Assembly (NCBI RefSeq): GCF_017888565.1
Contig: NZ_JAGHFX010000044.1
Span: 1-64,000, forward strand
Origin: Clostridium sp.
Lineage (GTDB): Bacteria > Bacillota > Clostridia > Clostridiales > Clostridiaceae
Direction: 5' to 3'
Length of the DNA stretch: 64,000 bases
Positions 34,379-44,133 of the stretch are shown here, in pieces (within the stretch, counting starts at the first letter, position 1; each line of letters begins with the position of its first letter). Under the pieces are notes generated by a model, which had not been told where the DNA came from, ran no database searches, and worked only from the letters and a program-made list of their open reading frames with translations. A program made the position numbers and the translations under genes.

Positions 34379-35805
34379 TAAACAACTATATCATTTTCAT
34401 CATATGATTGCCATTCTATTATTTCATCAGAAAGCTCAGGAATCGATGACGCATCAAATATAGGATCTTTTATTCCAGATCTTTTTTGTTTTTTATAGTC
34501 ATCTAATGCTTTAAAGGCTATTTTACTTAATAATACAATTGCTATTAAATTTATTATAGCCATAAAACCCATAAATACATCAGCTAAATTCCAAACTATA
34601 TCCATGCTAACAAGTGATCCAAAGAATACCATTGCACCTACTGCAATTCTATAAATTTGTAAGTAAATCTTTTTATCAGTTATAAATTGAATGTTGGCTT
34701 CACCATAATAGTAATTTCCAACTATAGAGCTAAATGCAAAAAGTAAAATACAAATTGAAATAAATATTCCACCCCAAGAACCAACTTGAGAGTCAAGTGC
34801 TATTTGTGTAAGTTCTATCCCCTTAACAGTCCCATCAAGTGGTGCATCTGATAATAAAATTATAAATGCAGTACAACTACATATTATTATTGTATCAGTA
34901 AAAACACCAAGGGTTTGTATAAAACCTTGTTTAACAGGATGTGATACAGTTGCTGTGGCAGCAGCATTTGGAGCTGAACCCATACCAGCTTCATTAGAGA
35001 ATAAACCTCTTTTTATACCTTGCATTAATGCAGCGCCGATTCCACCACCAACAATTTGATTTATACCAAAGGCATTTTCAAATATTAATTTTAGGACTGA
35101 AGGAATTTCACCTATATTTTTAACAACAATAAATAGAGCAACAACTATATATGCTATTGCCATTATTGGAACTAAAATACTTGAAACTTTAGCAATTCTA
35201 TTTACTCCTCCAAAAATAATAAAAATAGTAAATATTGTTATTAATGCTCCAACGAATACTCTATTAAATCCAAATGAATTGTTTAAAGAAAGAGTAATAG
35301 TGTTTGCTTGAACTGAATTGAATACTAACCCAAATGCAATTGTAATAAGTAGTGCAAAAGTAACACCCATCCATCTTTTTTTAAGTCCTTTTTCCATATA
35401 ATAAGCTGGACCACCTCTAAAAGTATGCCCATCTTTAACCTTATATATTTGAGCTAAAGTTGATTCTATAAAACTTGAGGCTGCTCCAACAAGTGCTATA
35501 AGCCACATCCAAAATATCGCACCAGGGCCACCAATTGCAATAGCAGTTGCGATACCAGCAAGGTTACCAGTACCAACTCTAGAAGCAGTACTTATACAAA
35601 AAGCTTGGAAGGATGAAACAGAATGCTCATTATTTTCAGCAGTAGCCCCATCTCCAAGAAGCCTAAACATTTCTTTTAGGTTTCCAAATTGAACAAATTT
35701 AGTCTTAATAGTAAAATAAAGTCCAATTATAATTAGCATAGCTATTAGTACATAAGTCCATAAAAAATCATTAAATTTTAAAATCATATTATTAAAAAAT
35801 TCCAT
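34378..35805 (-). CDS. Alanine/glycine:cation symporter (AGCS family)
   Basis: This is a sodium-coupled importer of alanine or glycine. The protein (475 residues) has about eleven hydrophobic helices. The AGCS signature region RVGTGNLAGIATAIAIGGPG lies near residue 75, followed by FWMWLIALVGAASSFIESTLAQ, and a second conserved stretch RGLFSNEAGMGSAPNAAATA lies near 265. A hydrophilic tail of about 40 residues ends acidic. Translation starts at ATG 35805 with GGGGAT upstream. It is monocistronic. No glycine riboswitch is visible in its 246-base upstream region. Confidence 0.93.
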   Translation of the reverse strand: MEFFNNMILKFNDFLWTYVLIAMLIIIGLYFTIKTKFVQFGNLKEMFRLLGDGATAENNEHSVSSFQAFCISTASRVGTGNLAGIATAIAIGGPGAIFWMWLIALVGAASSFIESTLAQIYKVKDGHTFRGGPAYYMEKGLKKRWMGVTFALLITIAFGLVFNSVQANTITLSLNNSFGFNRVFVGALITIFTIFIIFGGVNRIAKVSSILVPIMAIAYIVVALFIVVKNIGEIPSVLKLIFENAFGINQIVGGGIGAALMQGIKRGLFSNEAGMGSAPNAAATATVSHPVKQGFIQTLGVFTDTIIICSCTAFIILLSDAPLDGTVKGIELTQIALDSQVGSWGGIFISICILLFAFSSIVGNYYYGEANIQFITDKKIYLQIYRIAVGAMVFFGSLVSMDIVWNLADVFMGFMAIINLIAIVLLSKIAFKALDDYKKQKRSGIKDPIFDASSIPELSDEIIEWQSYDENDIVV

Positions 35806-36011
35806 AAAATAAAAATCCCCCTTTTACTTATTAATTAATACAAATTTCATCTTAGATTATAATATATTAAACACAAAGAAAATGCAAGAAAAAAGTATTG
35901 GTAATTCATAAAATAGGATAAATAAGCTATTTTTTAATGATATGCGCAATATAATGAATTTAATTCTGACAACTTATGTATGAGAAAAAGTATATAAAGG
36001 GAAGTGTATAA

Positions 36012-36040
36012 AAAAAGAGAACCTTAAAGGCTCTCTTTTT
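36012..36040 (-). terminator. Terminator after the class A PBP gene
   Basis: AAAAAGAGA pairs with TCTCTTTTT, with an inner CCT/AGG stem after one A-C mismatch. The T tract reads out on the minus strand, just beyond the stop codon at 36052. Confidence 0.85.
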
Positions 36041-36051
36041 GATATGTTTGA

Positions 36052-38715
36052 TTAACCATTATCAGAATTTGGAGGTGGGGTAGTGTTATTATTACCATTG
36101 TTGTTAGGTTCATTGTTATTTTCGCCATTATTATTTTCTTCAGAGTCTTCCAATTCTATAGTTATTGTATCACCCTTTTTTGCTTTATCAGATGACAAAC
36201 TTTTAATTATTCTAGTTTTAGCATTATTATTAGAAATTTTTACATTTACTCCTTTAGATTTTAGTAATTCTATAGCATTATCAGCATTGCTTCCTATAGT
36301 AATTCCTAAATCAGATAATTTAAATTCTTCATTTTTTGGAACAGACTTTGTATCATCCTTTTCTGTTGGAAGTACATATTGATAATCAGCTGTACCTGAA
36401 GAAGGGTTAGCTTTCTTTATAAATACTCTTTCTTCAATTAAATTTTTTGGAGTATTTTCTGTTGCAAGTTTGTTATTGTTTTTATTAACTTTCGCTGTTA
36501 CGTGAACATCACAAACTCCTGTAGGCTCAGTTCCAGCAATGAACAACTCATTATATACTCTTGATCCTCTTGGGTCTCTATTACATAAATCTGTAGGCCT
36601 TTTTCCAGAGTCTCTACATATAGCAACACTAGTAACACCGCCCGGGTTTCCATCAAATTCTTTATATTCTAAGTTTTCATGTATTGGAGCCATAACAGCA
36701 CCCCATAAAGATGCAGCAGATGAACTATAACTTGCTCCTCCCATTGCAGAACGATCATCGTATCCAATCCATACGGCACCTGAATAATATGGAGTTAACC
36801 CTGCAAATAGGAAGTCGTTAACCTTATTAGTAGTTCCTGTTTTTCCTATTACAGGCATATTAGAAAGTTTTGCTAGTGAGCCATCAAAACTTAAAGGACC
36901 TTTAAGTAAATCTCTCATTATATATGCAGTTTGAGGAGAAAATACTTGTGTTTGATTAAGTTTAGCTTCCAATATAACTTTACCAGTAGCATCAACAACT
37001 TTAGTATATAATAATGGCTCAGTATATAAACCATTATTACCAAAGGTTCCAAATGCAGAAGCTAGTATATATGGATTACCACCATCGACAGAACCGTCAG
37101 GATAAACACCTTCAAATTCTCCTAGAGATAAACCAGATAAAGTCTTTGAATTTTCACCATAAATTAATCCAAGTTTTTCTCCATAAGCTAATCCTGTTTC
37201 AACGCCAATTTTATCTTCAACCATAATTGTAGGTATATTTTTAGATAATGCAAGTGATTGTCTTGTTGTAATAAATCCATCAGATACTTTATTCCAGTTT
37301 GTTGGATTCCAACCAGGATATTTACTTTGAATAGATGATGGAAGACCTGCATCATCTAGTACTGTACCAGCAGTAATAGTTTTAGTATCTATAGCAGGAC
37401 CATAAACAGTTAAAGGTTTTGTAGTTGAACCAATAGATCTTAGAGCATAATAAGCTCTATTTGTAGATCTAGCAGGTTGTTCACCTCTACCACCAACCAT
37501 AGCTTTAACTTGACCAGTTCTATAATCCATAATTACAGCAGCGGCTTGTAATGCTGGTGTTCCATTTTCATCAGTAACTTCTGGATTAGCATATATATCA
37601 AGTTGTTGAATACTATTTCTATCATTTAAAACAGCTTGAGTAGAGTCCTGCATTTTTCTGTCCATAGTAGTATAAATTTTTAGACCACCAGTAGCAAATA
37701 ATCTATCTACTTCCTCATCAGTGTATTTATATACTTCTTTTAAATCTCTTCTTACTTGATCTAAAGTAGGATATACAAACCATTCATAATTAATTTTGTA
37801 GTTAATAACTGTTTGAGAAAAAGCAAATTGATTTGCATCTGTAAAAGCATAAGCTTCGTCATATTCTTCTTGAGTTATATAACCTAAATCCCTCATTTTC
37901 ATAAGAACAGTTTTTGTTCTATCTAAGTATATTGTAGGATCGGCTATATTTTCTGGGTCATAAGGACTATAAGCACTTGGTGCTTGAGTTAAACCAGCAA
38001 TAAATGCAGCTTCAGGTAAAGTTAAATCTTTAGCACTTTTTTCAAAATAGTATTTTGAAGCAGCTTCAACCCCATAAATTTTGCCACCTAGAGGAATAGT
38101 ATTTAAGTATGCTTCTAATATTTGATCTTTTGTAAGTTTACTTTCTAGTTTTAGTGAAAGATAAATTTCTCTAATTTTTCTTTCAATTTTAACATCGTTT
38201 GTTAATAATGTATTTTTTATTAATTGTTGAGTGAGAGTAGACCCACCTTGTACGTTTCCACTTCCTGTCAAGTAGTATTTTGCAGACCTTAGAGCTGAAC
38301 CTAAAGTTCTTTTTATATCTACACCAGGATGCTTATAAAAACGTTCATCTTCAATTGAAATGTAAGCATCTTTTAAATACTTGGACATTTCATCTAACTT
38401 TACTTTATATCTTTCTTCTTGAGTTGGTAGATTATCAATATATTGACCTTCACTATCATAAAGCATTGAAGGTTCATTTAAAGCTAGAACCGAATTTACG
38501 TCAAGAGGTTCAGTACTTTTAATTATTGCAAATACATAACCAAGTCCAACAACAAAGCATAGAAGACCTGCTATTAATATTCCAAGAAAAGTACCTTTCA
38601 AAATTTTCTTATATTTAGGTTGATTTTTTTTATTTTTAGAATTTTTGCCATTGTTTTTATTTTTCTTAACATTAGCTTGGCTTTTTTCTGTTCTAGAAGT
38701 ATCTTTATTAGCCAT
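36052..38715 (-). CDS. Class A penicillin-binding protein (PBP1A-like)
   Basis: This bifunctional enzyme polymerises lipid II (GT51) and crosslinks peptidoglycan (transpeptidase) outside the membrane. A basic cytosolic head of about 40 residues and a membrane helix (42-65) come first. The GT51 motif is EDERFYKHPG with catalytic E122, then GGSTLTQQLIKN. The transpeptidase motifs are S430-T-T-K433 and KTGTTNKVNDF. After the transpeptidase comes a PASTA-like module (LGITIGSNADNAIELLKSKG, about 795-850) and an Asn/Pro-rich tail. At 887 residues it is longer than the minimal PBP1A because of this C-terminal part. ATG follows GGGAGG. It is monocistronic and divergent from yunB. Confidence 0.95.
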   Translation of the reverse strand: MANKDTSRTEKSQANVKKNKNNGKNSKNKKNQPKYKKILKGTFLGILIAGLLCFVVGLGYVFAIIKSTEPLDVNSVLALNEPSMLYDSEGQYIDNLPTQEERYKVKLDEMSKYLKDAYISIEDERFYKHPGVDIKRTLGSALRSAKYYLTGSGNVQGGSTLTQQLIKNTLLTNDVKIERKIREIYLSLKLESKLTKDQILEAYLNTIPLGGKIYGVEAASKYYFEKSAKDLTLPEAAFIAGLTQAPSAYSPYDPENIADPTIYLDRTKTVLMKMRDLGYITQEEYDEAYAFTDANQFAFSQTVINYKINYEWFVYPTLDQVRRDLKEVYKYTDEEVDRLFATGGLKIYTTMDRKMQDSTQAVLNDRNSIQQLDIYANPEVTDENGTPALQAAAVIMDYRTGQVKAMVGGRGEQPARSTNRAYYALRSIGSTTKPLTVYGPAIDTKTITAGTVLDDAGLPSSIQSKYPGWNPTNWNKVSDGFITTRQSLALSKNIPTIMVEDKIGVETGLAYGEKLGLIYGENSKTLSGLSLGEFEGVYPDGSVDGGNPYILASAFGTFGNNGLYTEPLLYTKVVDATGKVILEAKLNQTQVFSPQTAYIMRDLLKGPLSFDGSLAKLSNMPVIGKTGTTNKVNDFLFAGLTPYYSGAVWIGYDDRSAMGGASYSSSAASLWGAVMAPIHENLEYKEFDGNPGGVTSVAICRDSGKRPTDLCNRDPRGSRVYNELFIAGTEPTGVCDVHVTAKVNKNNNKLATENTPKNLIEERVFIKKANPSSGTADYQYVLPTEKDDTKSVPKNEEFKLSDLGITIGSNADNAIELLKSKGVNVKISNNNAKTRIIKSLSSDKAKKGDTITIELEDSEENNNGENNNEPNNNGNNNTTPPPNSDNG

Positions 38716-38821
38716 TTGTTCCTCCCTTGCAATTTAAAATTATTTAAAGTATAAAATAAATAATATAGATTATTATAGCATATTTATATAAAGAGTAAAA
38801 TAATAACTCGAGAAGGTGTCT

Positions 38822-39478
38822 ATGAAGTATTATACAAAAAAACCTAAAATGCGATTTCAAATTAAACATCCTAAACTTATACTGGTTATTATTGCCATTT
38901 TTGTCCTATTTAATTCTATATTGTATTTTTTTGATAAAAATATTTTACCAGCTGTTTTGACTATTGGAGAAGAGCAGTTAAAAAGAGAAGCAACAGAAAT
39001 TATAAATGAAACTGCTTTAGATATTTATTCAAATCAATTTGATTATTCTGATATGATAATTATAGAAAAAGATAATGATGGGAACATAACAATGTTAAGA
39101 GCAGATACTGTAAAATTAAATTATTTATCATCAAAATTAATACTAGCATCTAATGATAAATTTGGTGAATTACAAGAGATGGGATTAGATGTACCCTTAG
39201 GTTATATGACTAAAAATTTAGTATTTTATAATTTAGGACCTAAAGTTAATATAAAGATGACTCAAATAGGTAATGTAACTAGCAGTTATGAGTCAGTATT
39301 TGAAAGTGCAGGAATAAATCAAACAAGGCATAAGATATATTTGAATGTTAATATGAAGATGAAGATAGTAGTACCATTAAATAGTAAGGATGTAGAAGTT
39401 ACATGTCAAATACCAGTTGCAGAAACAATAATAGTTGGGAAAATTCCGAATACTGCAATTGAATTAAATAAACCTTGA
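38822..39478 (+). CDS. yunB: Sporulation protein YunB
   Basis: YunB is a sigma-E controlled sporulation protein in Bacillus that is needed for efficient spore formation; its molecular role is unknown. One N-terminal membrane helix (near residues 20-40) precedes an exported region with the family stretches TEIINETALDIYSNQFDYSD and GYMTKNLVFYNLGPKVNIKMTQ, and it ends in VPVAETIIVGKIPNT-like sequence (here QIPVAETIIVGKIPNT). The length of 219 residues is usual. GTG 38816 overlaps the AGAAGG ribosome site, so ATG 38822 is taken. Its presence is direct evidence that the organism forms endospores. Confidence 0.9.
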   Translation: MKYYTKKPKMRFQIKHPKLILVIIAIFVLFNSILYFFDKNILPAVLTIGEEQLKREATEIINETALDIYSNQFDYSDMIIIEKDNDGNITMLRADTVKLNYLSSKLILASNDKFGELQEMGLDVPLGYMTKNLVFYNLGPKVNIKMTQIGNVTSSYESVFESAGINQTRHKIYLNVNMKMKIVVPLNSKDVEVTCQIPVAETIIVGKIPNTAIELNKP

Positions 39479-39506
39479 GAGTAAATAATAAATTACAACT
39501 GATAAT

Positions 39507-39536
39507 ATATATTAACTAATCTATGAGTTAATATAT
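39507..39536 (+). other. A-T rich hairpin after yunB
   Basis: TATATTAACT pairs with AGTTAATATA around an eight-base loop. It has no T run and is 28 bases after the yunB stop. The stronger terminator is at 39647. Confidence 0.4.
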
Positions 39537-39646
39537 TATAAGAAAATAAATAGGGACTGTTAAGAAAGTCTATATAATAAATGAGTAAAATAATTGGAAA
39601 GTTATAAGAATAAAATATGATTTAGTGAAACGTAATTGAAAATTAT

Positions 39647-39670
39647 AAAAGCCCCAATTTGGGGCTTTTA
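39647..39670. terminator. Strong terminator between yunB and hpt
   Basis: AAAAGCCCC pairs with GGGGCTTTT around an AATTT loop. A and T flanks on the two sides allow action in both directions. Confidence 0.9.
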
Positions 39671-39766
39671 TTGTTATTAAATTACTTAATGATATTTAAT
39701 ATCTTATTATTTTATATGTATATTGTTAGTTGACATACTGGTATATTAAAAAATTAAATATAGATG

Positions 39767-40294
39767 TTATTTTGATTCCCAGTTAAATACATAAGGCACA
39801 TTTCTATAGAAACTTTCATAGTCAAGACCGTAGCCTACAACGAATAAATCTTCTATTTCAAAACAACAATAATCTGGTTTCAAATCAACCTTTCTTCTTG
39901 AAGGTTTATCTAATAGAGTACAAGTTTTTACTGAATTAGCTCCACGTTTTTTCACATAATTTATTACAAATTCCATAGTGTACCCAGTATCTATGATATC
40001 ATCTACTATTAATACATCCCATCCTTCTATATTATCAGGAATGTCATTTACAACTTTAACTTCACCAGTACTTTCTTCTCCATGTCCATAGCTAGATGTA
40101 GTCATAAAACCAACTTTAGCTTTACAATCAATAGCTCTAAACAAATCTGCTCCAAAAACAAAGCTACCTCTAAGAAGTGGAAGTACATAAAGCTTCTTGT
40201 TCTTATATTCCTCAGTTAAAACCTTTCCAAGCTCTGCTATTCTAGTTTTGATTTGTTCTTCTGTAAAAAGTATGTTTCTTTTCTTGTCATCCAT
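39767..40294 (-). CDS. hpt: Hypoxanthine phosphoribosyltransferase
   Basis: This salvage enzyme joins hypoxanthine or guanine to PRPP, giving IMP or GMP. The PRPP loop is VLIVDDIIDTGYTM (near residue 95), an N-terminal LPLLRGSFVFGADL motif contributes the PPi loop, and the flexible loop serine-tyrosine pair is in TTSSYGHG. The length of 175 residues is standard. ATG 40294 follows AGGAGGATTA. It is monocistronic here, although in Bacilli hpt lies next to ftsH and tilS. Confidence 0.95.
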   Translation of the reverse strand: MDDKKRNILFTEEQIKTRIAELGKVLTEEYKNKKLYVLPLLRGSFVFGADLFRAIDCKAKVGFMTTSSYGHGEESTGEVKVVNDIPDNIEGWDVLIVDDIIDTGYTMEFVINYVKKRGANSVKTCTLLDKPSRRKVDLKPDYCCFEIEDLFVVGYGLDYESFYRNVPYVFNWESK

Positions 40295-40700
40295 TAGTTT
40301 AATCCTCCTAAAATGTTCTATATAAACCCTAATATTTTATAAAAATTATATTATAATATCTTTATAATAATTATACTTAATTAGATTTTGTAATATTAAT
40401 TATATTATTATTTTTATATTACATATTATTTCAAATTCTTGCAACTCATTTTTGAAGACTTTTTGACCATAGTCTAAGTTTTATATTTAGAATTTAAAAC
40501 ATGATATTTATAAAGTATAACATGAATTTTATCTGTGTTATTTATTATATGTAATTGATTAAATATAATTTATATAATACAAATGGTATTTTAATTAGAT
40601 AAACATAGATATTATATTGATTTGCCTATATTTACAAGAATTAATTAATAGTATAGAATTATATGAAAGTTGTTAATAGTATATAAGTGAGGTGGTATTA
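40295..40700. other. Divergent intergenic region, hpt and hflX
   Basis: About 400 bases of very AT-rich sequence lie between outward-reading genes. A TTGACC-like element at 40464 could be part of a promoter. No open frame, riboswitch or stable hairpin stands out. Confidence 0.45.
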
Positions 40701-42497
40701 ATGATATTTGGAAATATAGATGGTATTAAAAAAACTTATTTAGAAGAACTTGAAAAACTTTATAGAGTAAAGGTTTTAAAAGATGAAGTATGTAGTGTAG
40801 AAATAATAGAGGTAATATCAAGGTTAACATCTATTTTAGAGAGAGAAATAAGTGTTGCAGTAGATAGAAGAGGTAAGGTTGTTTCTGTTGCTATTGGAGA
40901 TTCAACTTCAGTTGAAGTATCTATGATAGATATAAGGGAAAAGAGATTATCAGGTGTTAGAGTTATACATACACATCCTAATGGTTTTTCTAATTTATCT
41001 GCTCTTGATTTATCAGCGTTATTAAAATTGAAACTTGATGCAATTATGGCAATAGGAGTATATGAGGGGAATGTTACAGATTATTCTTTAGGAATGCTAA
41101 CAATAACAAATGATTTATTAGATTATGAAGAAAAATTAAATCTTTCAATAGAGGAAGTACTTTCAATTCATATATTAGATAAAATTCATCATGTAGAAAG
41201 CATGATTAAAGAGAAAGAGATAGTAGAGGATGAGGCTGAAAAAGCTATTTTAGTTGGATCTGATACTAAAGAAAGTTTAGAGGAACTTAAGGAACTTACA
41301 AAAGCTTGCGATATACCAGTATTAGATTCGGTATATCAAAGTAGAAGTAAAATTGATCCAGCTTTTTATATAGGAAAAGGAAAAGTTTTGGAGATAGCTA
41401 GTTTAAGACAAAGTAGGCATGCAAATCTTATAATTTTTGATGATGAACTTTCAGGTTCACAAGTTAGAAATCTAGAAGCTGCTACAGGTGCTAAAGTAAT
41501 AGATAGAACTACTTTAATATTAGAAATATTTGCAAGAAGAGCAAGAAGTAAAGAATCAAAAATTCAAGTTGAATTAGCTCAGTTAAAATATAGAATGGGT
41601 AGACTTCAAGGTTTAGGAACAGTCCTTTCAAGAACTGGTGGAGGAATAGGAACAAGAGGTCCAGGAGAAAAGAAGCTTGAAACAGATAGGCGACATATAA
41701 AGGAAACTATATATGATTTAAATGATGAACTAAAGAAAATAAAGAAAACAAGAGAAGTACAAAGAGAAAAAAGAACAAAAGAAAGCATTCCGAAGGTATC
41801 ATTAGTAGGGTATACAAATGCAGGTAAATCAACTCTTAGAAATAAATTGTGTGATGTTGCAGCTCAAAAAGAGATACAAGGAAAAGAAAAAGTTTTTGAA
41901 GCTGATATGTTATTTGCAACTTTAGATATAACTACAAGGTCTATAATATTAAAAAATAAAGGGGTAGTTACTATAACAGATACAGTAGGATTTGTTAGAA
42001 AGTTGCCTCATGATTTAGTTGAAGCATTCAAATCAACTTTAGAAGAAGTAATATATTCAGATCTTTTATGTCATGTTGTAGATACTTCTTCAGATTCTGC
42101 GCTTGATCAAATCAAAGCTGTAGAAGAAGTATTAGAAGAGCTTGGAGCAAAAGATAAAGAAACTATATTAGTATTAAATAAAATAGATAATGCTACAGAT
42201 GAACAAATAGAAGAGTTGAAAGTTGCATGTTCAGAATATAAAATTATTGAAATATCAGCTAAAGAAGGAATTAATTTAGATAATCTTCTTGATTTAATAG
42301 AAGAAAAATTACCTTATAAAATGAAAAAATGTGAATATTTAATTCCTTATGATAGAAGTGATATGAATTCATATCTTCATAGAAATGGAAGAGTTTTAGA
42401 AGAGGATTATAGGGAGAATGGAACATTTATGGTTGTTGAGGTAGATGACGAAGCTTATAACAAATCAAGTGATTTTATAATAAACATCCTTACTTAA
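40701..42497 (+). CDS. hflX: GTPase HflX with N-terminal JAB/MPN-like domain
   Basis: HflX binds stalled or stressed ribosomes and splits them using GTP. Residues 195-360 form the HflX-specific N-domain and coiled linker (for example GGGIGTRGPGEKKLE near 314). The G domain carries VGYTNAGKST (P-loop), DTVGFVRKLPHDLVEAF (switch II) and LNKID. The first 180 residues are extra compared with E. coli or Bacillus HflX and resemble a JAB1/MPN metalloprotease fold: VIHTHPNGFSNLSALDLSAL gives the HxHP and SxxD ligands of a JAMM site near residues 90-109. ATG 40701 is used; GTG 40692 lies inside the GAGGTGG ribosome site. It is followed closely by an unknown gene. Confidence 0.93.
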   Translation: MIFGNIDGIKKTYLEELEKLYRVKVLKDEVCSVEIIEVISRLTSILEREISVAVDRRGKVVSVAIGDSTSVEVSMIDIREKRLSGVRVIHTHPNGFSNLSALDLSALLKLKLDAIMAIGVYEGNVTDYSLGMLTITNDLLDYEEKLNLSIEEVLSIHILDKIHHVESMIKEKEIVEDEAEKAILVGSDTKESLEELKELTKACDIPVLDSVYQSRSKIDPAFYIGKGKVLEIASLRQSRHANLIIFDDELSGSQVRNLEAATGAKVIDRTTLILEIFARRARSKESKIQVELAQLKYRMGRLQGLGTVLSRTGGGIGTRGPGEKKLETDRRHIKETIYDLNDELKKIKKTREVQREKRTKESIPKVSLVGYTNAGKSTLRNKLCDVAAQKEIQGKEKVFEADMLFATLDITTRSIILKNKGVVTITDTVGFVRKLPHDLVEAFKSTLEEVIYSDLLCHVVDTSSDSALDQIKAVEEVLEELGAKDKETILVLNKIDNATDEQIEELKVACSEYKIIEISAKEGINLDNLLDLIEEKLPYKMKKCEYLIPYDRSDMNSYLHRNGRVLEEDYRENGTFMVVEVDDEAYNKSSDFIINILT

Positions 42498-42534
42498 GAA
42501 TATACTGTAACAAACAAGTTATGGAGATGATTAA

Positions 42535-43146
42535 GTGCAAAATGTGATATATGAAGTAGCAATAGATTCATCAAATGACGAAGAAGAGATAACTCTTGAA
42601 GATGATCAAGCAGCAATAATTGGTAATAATACGAATTTGAATAATACATCAGGATTAAATGACACATCAGATGCATTAAATCATTCATCTTCTAACCCAG
42701 TAGATGATGCAGTGGCTAAAGTAACTACTTTATCTGCTGCATTAAATAGTATGCAAACTAATATAGGCTCAATAATTATAGGTGGTGAAGAAGAAAAATA
42801 CTTTTATGATAGAAAGGTTAAACCACTATTAGACGAACTATATTTTCTTTCTTTATCAGCACAAGGTATATCTATAGCAGCGCAAAATTTACAATCTAAT
42901 GCATATGCAAAAAAGAGGCAGATTAAACTTCCTGTTGATTTAACGCATGAAATAGTAAAAGAAGCTTATTGTATTTTAGATACTTTAAAGAAAAGAAATG
43001 CTATATATAGGCGTGCTGTTGAAAATGATATTGAAAGATGCGGAGATTTACCAAGCGATTACAAATCATGTTTTGACTGTTTGGATGAAGATTATAAATA
43101 TTCTGAGAATGATAGTAAAAAAGATGAGGACTGCGATGAAGATTAG
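42535..43146 (+). CDS. Hypothetical protein downstream of hflX
   Basis: No family is recognised. The protein has 203 residues without signal peptide or membrane helix. An acidic, Asn/Ser-rich N-terminal third (NNTNLNNTSGLNDTSD) looks disordered, the central part (about 60-160) is predicted helical, and a short C-terminal region has three or four cysteines (CGDLPSDYKSCFDC) before a charged acidic end. The start is GTG 42535, six bases after GGAGATGA. It begins 37 bases after hflX with no terminator between, so it is likely co-transcribed. The Cys cluster could bind metal, but this is a guess. Confidence 0.75.
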   Translation: MQNVIYEVAIDSSNDEEEITLEDDQAAIIGNNTNLNNTSGLNDTSDALNHSSSNPVDDAVAKVTTLSAALNSMQTNIGSIIIGGEEEKYFYDRKVKPLLDELYFLSLSAQGISIAAQNLQSNAYAKKRQIKLPVDLTHEIVKEAYCILDTLKKRNAIYRRAVENDIERCGDLPSDYKSCFDCLDEDYKYSENDSKKDEDCDED

Positions 43147-43166
43147 ACTTTATTGCAGTTTTTTTA
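43130..43166 (+). terminator. Terminator after hflX unit
   Basis: ACTGC (43130-43134) pairs with GCAGT (43155-43159) over a long loop, and is followed by eight T. The stem is short, so confidence is moderate. It overlaps the stop codon. Confidence 0.5.
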
Positions 43167-43174
43167 TATAATAA

Positions 43175-43190
43175 ATTGTAGTAATACAAT
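43175..43190. promoter_or_regulatory. ATTGTA-N4-TACAAT palindrome, MocR operon
   Basis: ATTGTAGTAATACAAT is a perfect 6-4-6 dyad, 26 bases before the first gene of the unit that encodes the MocR regulator. The same dyad lies before the pyridoxal kinase gene at 59433. The placement fits an autoregulatory operator. Confidence 0.6.
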
Positions 43191-43216
43191 GATAAATAAT
43201 ATAAGGGGGAATATTA

Positions 43217-44116
43217 ATGGTGAAATCAATTATAGATTACCAAAGAGCTTATAAGGAAATTACAGAAATTCTTATGAAAAATACTGATGTAATAGCCATC
43301 TTTGTATTTGGAAGTATGGTTACTGGGGACTTATGGGAAGAATCAAATATAGATTTATTTGTAATATATAAAGATGAATTTGAACAGGTACGAGATTTAT
43401 ACTCAGAGATTATGGATATACCAATACATATAAAACTGTTAGGTAAAGAAGCTTTTAAAAAGAATTTTCTTGAGGCAGGAAAGCGAGATATAATAAGAAA
43501 TTGTCTTATATCTTCTAAGCTAATATATTCAATAGATCAGGAAATAACAGAGCTTTATCAAAGACTTATATATATAATGGATTCAGATAAAGGAAGATGG
43601 AATTTAGTTTATCTAGGAAATACATTGAAAGAAATTGGAATATGTAAAAAGTATCTAAGTACAGGAAGTAGATATACTGCTTCAGAGCTTTTAATTAGAG
43701 CTCTAAGCAGCTTTTCTAATCTTTATTTAAGTATTAATGGTTATACTGTAAGCAAGGATTCATTGACTATGGCATGTAATTTAAATGATGAACTTAATGA
43801 AATGGTTAGAGAACTTTTTTATTCTGATATTAATGATGAAAATATAAAAAGTGTTTTAAATTACATTGAAGATTACTTAGAATATAATATTGAAGTATCT
43901 TCAAAAGATATTTTAGAATACATAAAAGAAGAGGATAAGCCATTAAGTGCTTCTGAGATTAAGAATAATGTATATTTTAAAAATTTTAATATTAAATTCG
44001 AAGAAATATTAAAACTACTATATAGGAATAATATTTTGACAAGAAGTGAAAGAAAATTTAAAGATTCCAAGGGAAGTTTACTTGCTGTTGAAAATGTATA
44101 TAGTTATAAAAAATAA
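43217..44116 (+). CDS. Nucleotidyltransferase-like protein with helical and winged-helix parts
   Basis: Residues 15-90 resemble the minimal nucleotidyltransferase domain: FVFGSMVTGDLWEESNIDLFV has the GS motif and the acidic strand, but the first Asp of the usual SDxD pair is Asn (SNID), so catalysis is doubtful. Residues 100-215 are helical, reminiscent of the C-terminal half of aminoglycoside adenylyltransferase-like proteins. Residues 225-299 look like a winged helix (LSASEIKNNVYF, ILKLLYRNNILTR). ATG 43217 has a GGGGGA site. The MocR gene starts 18 bases later, so the two are one operon. The function is unknown; a regulatory partner is a reasonable guess. Confidence 0.75.
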   Translation: MVKSIIDYQRAYKEITEILMKNTDVIAIFVFGSMVTGDLWEESNIDLFVIYKDEFEQVRDLYSEIMDIPIHIKLLGKEAFKKNFLEAGKRDIIRNCLISSKLIYSIDQEITELYQRLIYIMDSDKGRWNLVYLGNTLKEIGICKKYLSTGSRYTASELLIRALSSFSNLYLSINGYTVSKDSLTMACNLNDELNEMVRELFYSDINDENIKSVLNYIEDYLEYNIEVSSKDILEYIKEEDKPLSASEIKNNVYFKNFNIKFEEILKLLYRNNILTRSERKFKDSKGSLLAVENVYSYKK

Positions 44117-44133
44117 TTTGCTTTGGGGGAAAT

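Noticed and set aside
35806-36011. Glycine riboswitch for the alanine/glycine symporter
   Set aside because: No tandem glycine aptamer core can be seen on the minus strand in this short AT-rich spacer.
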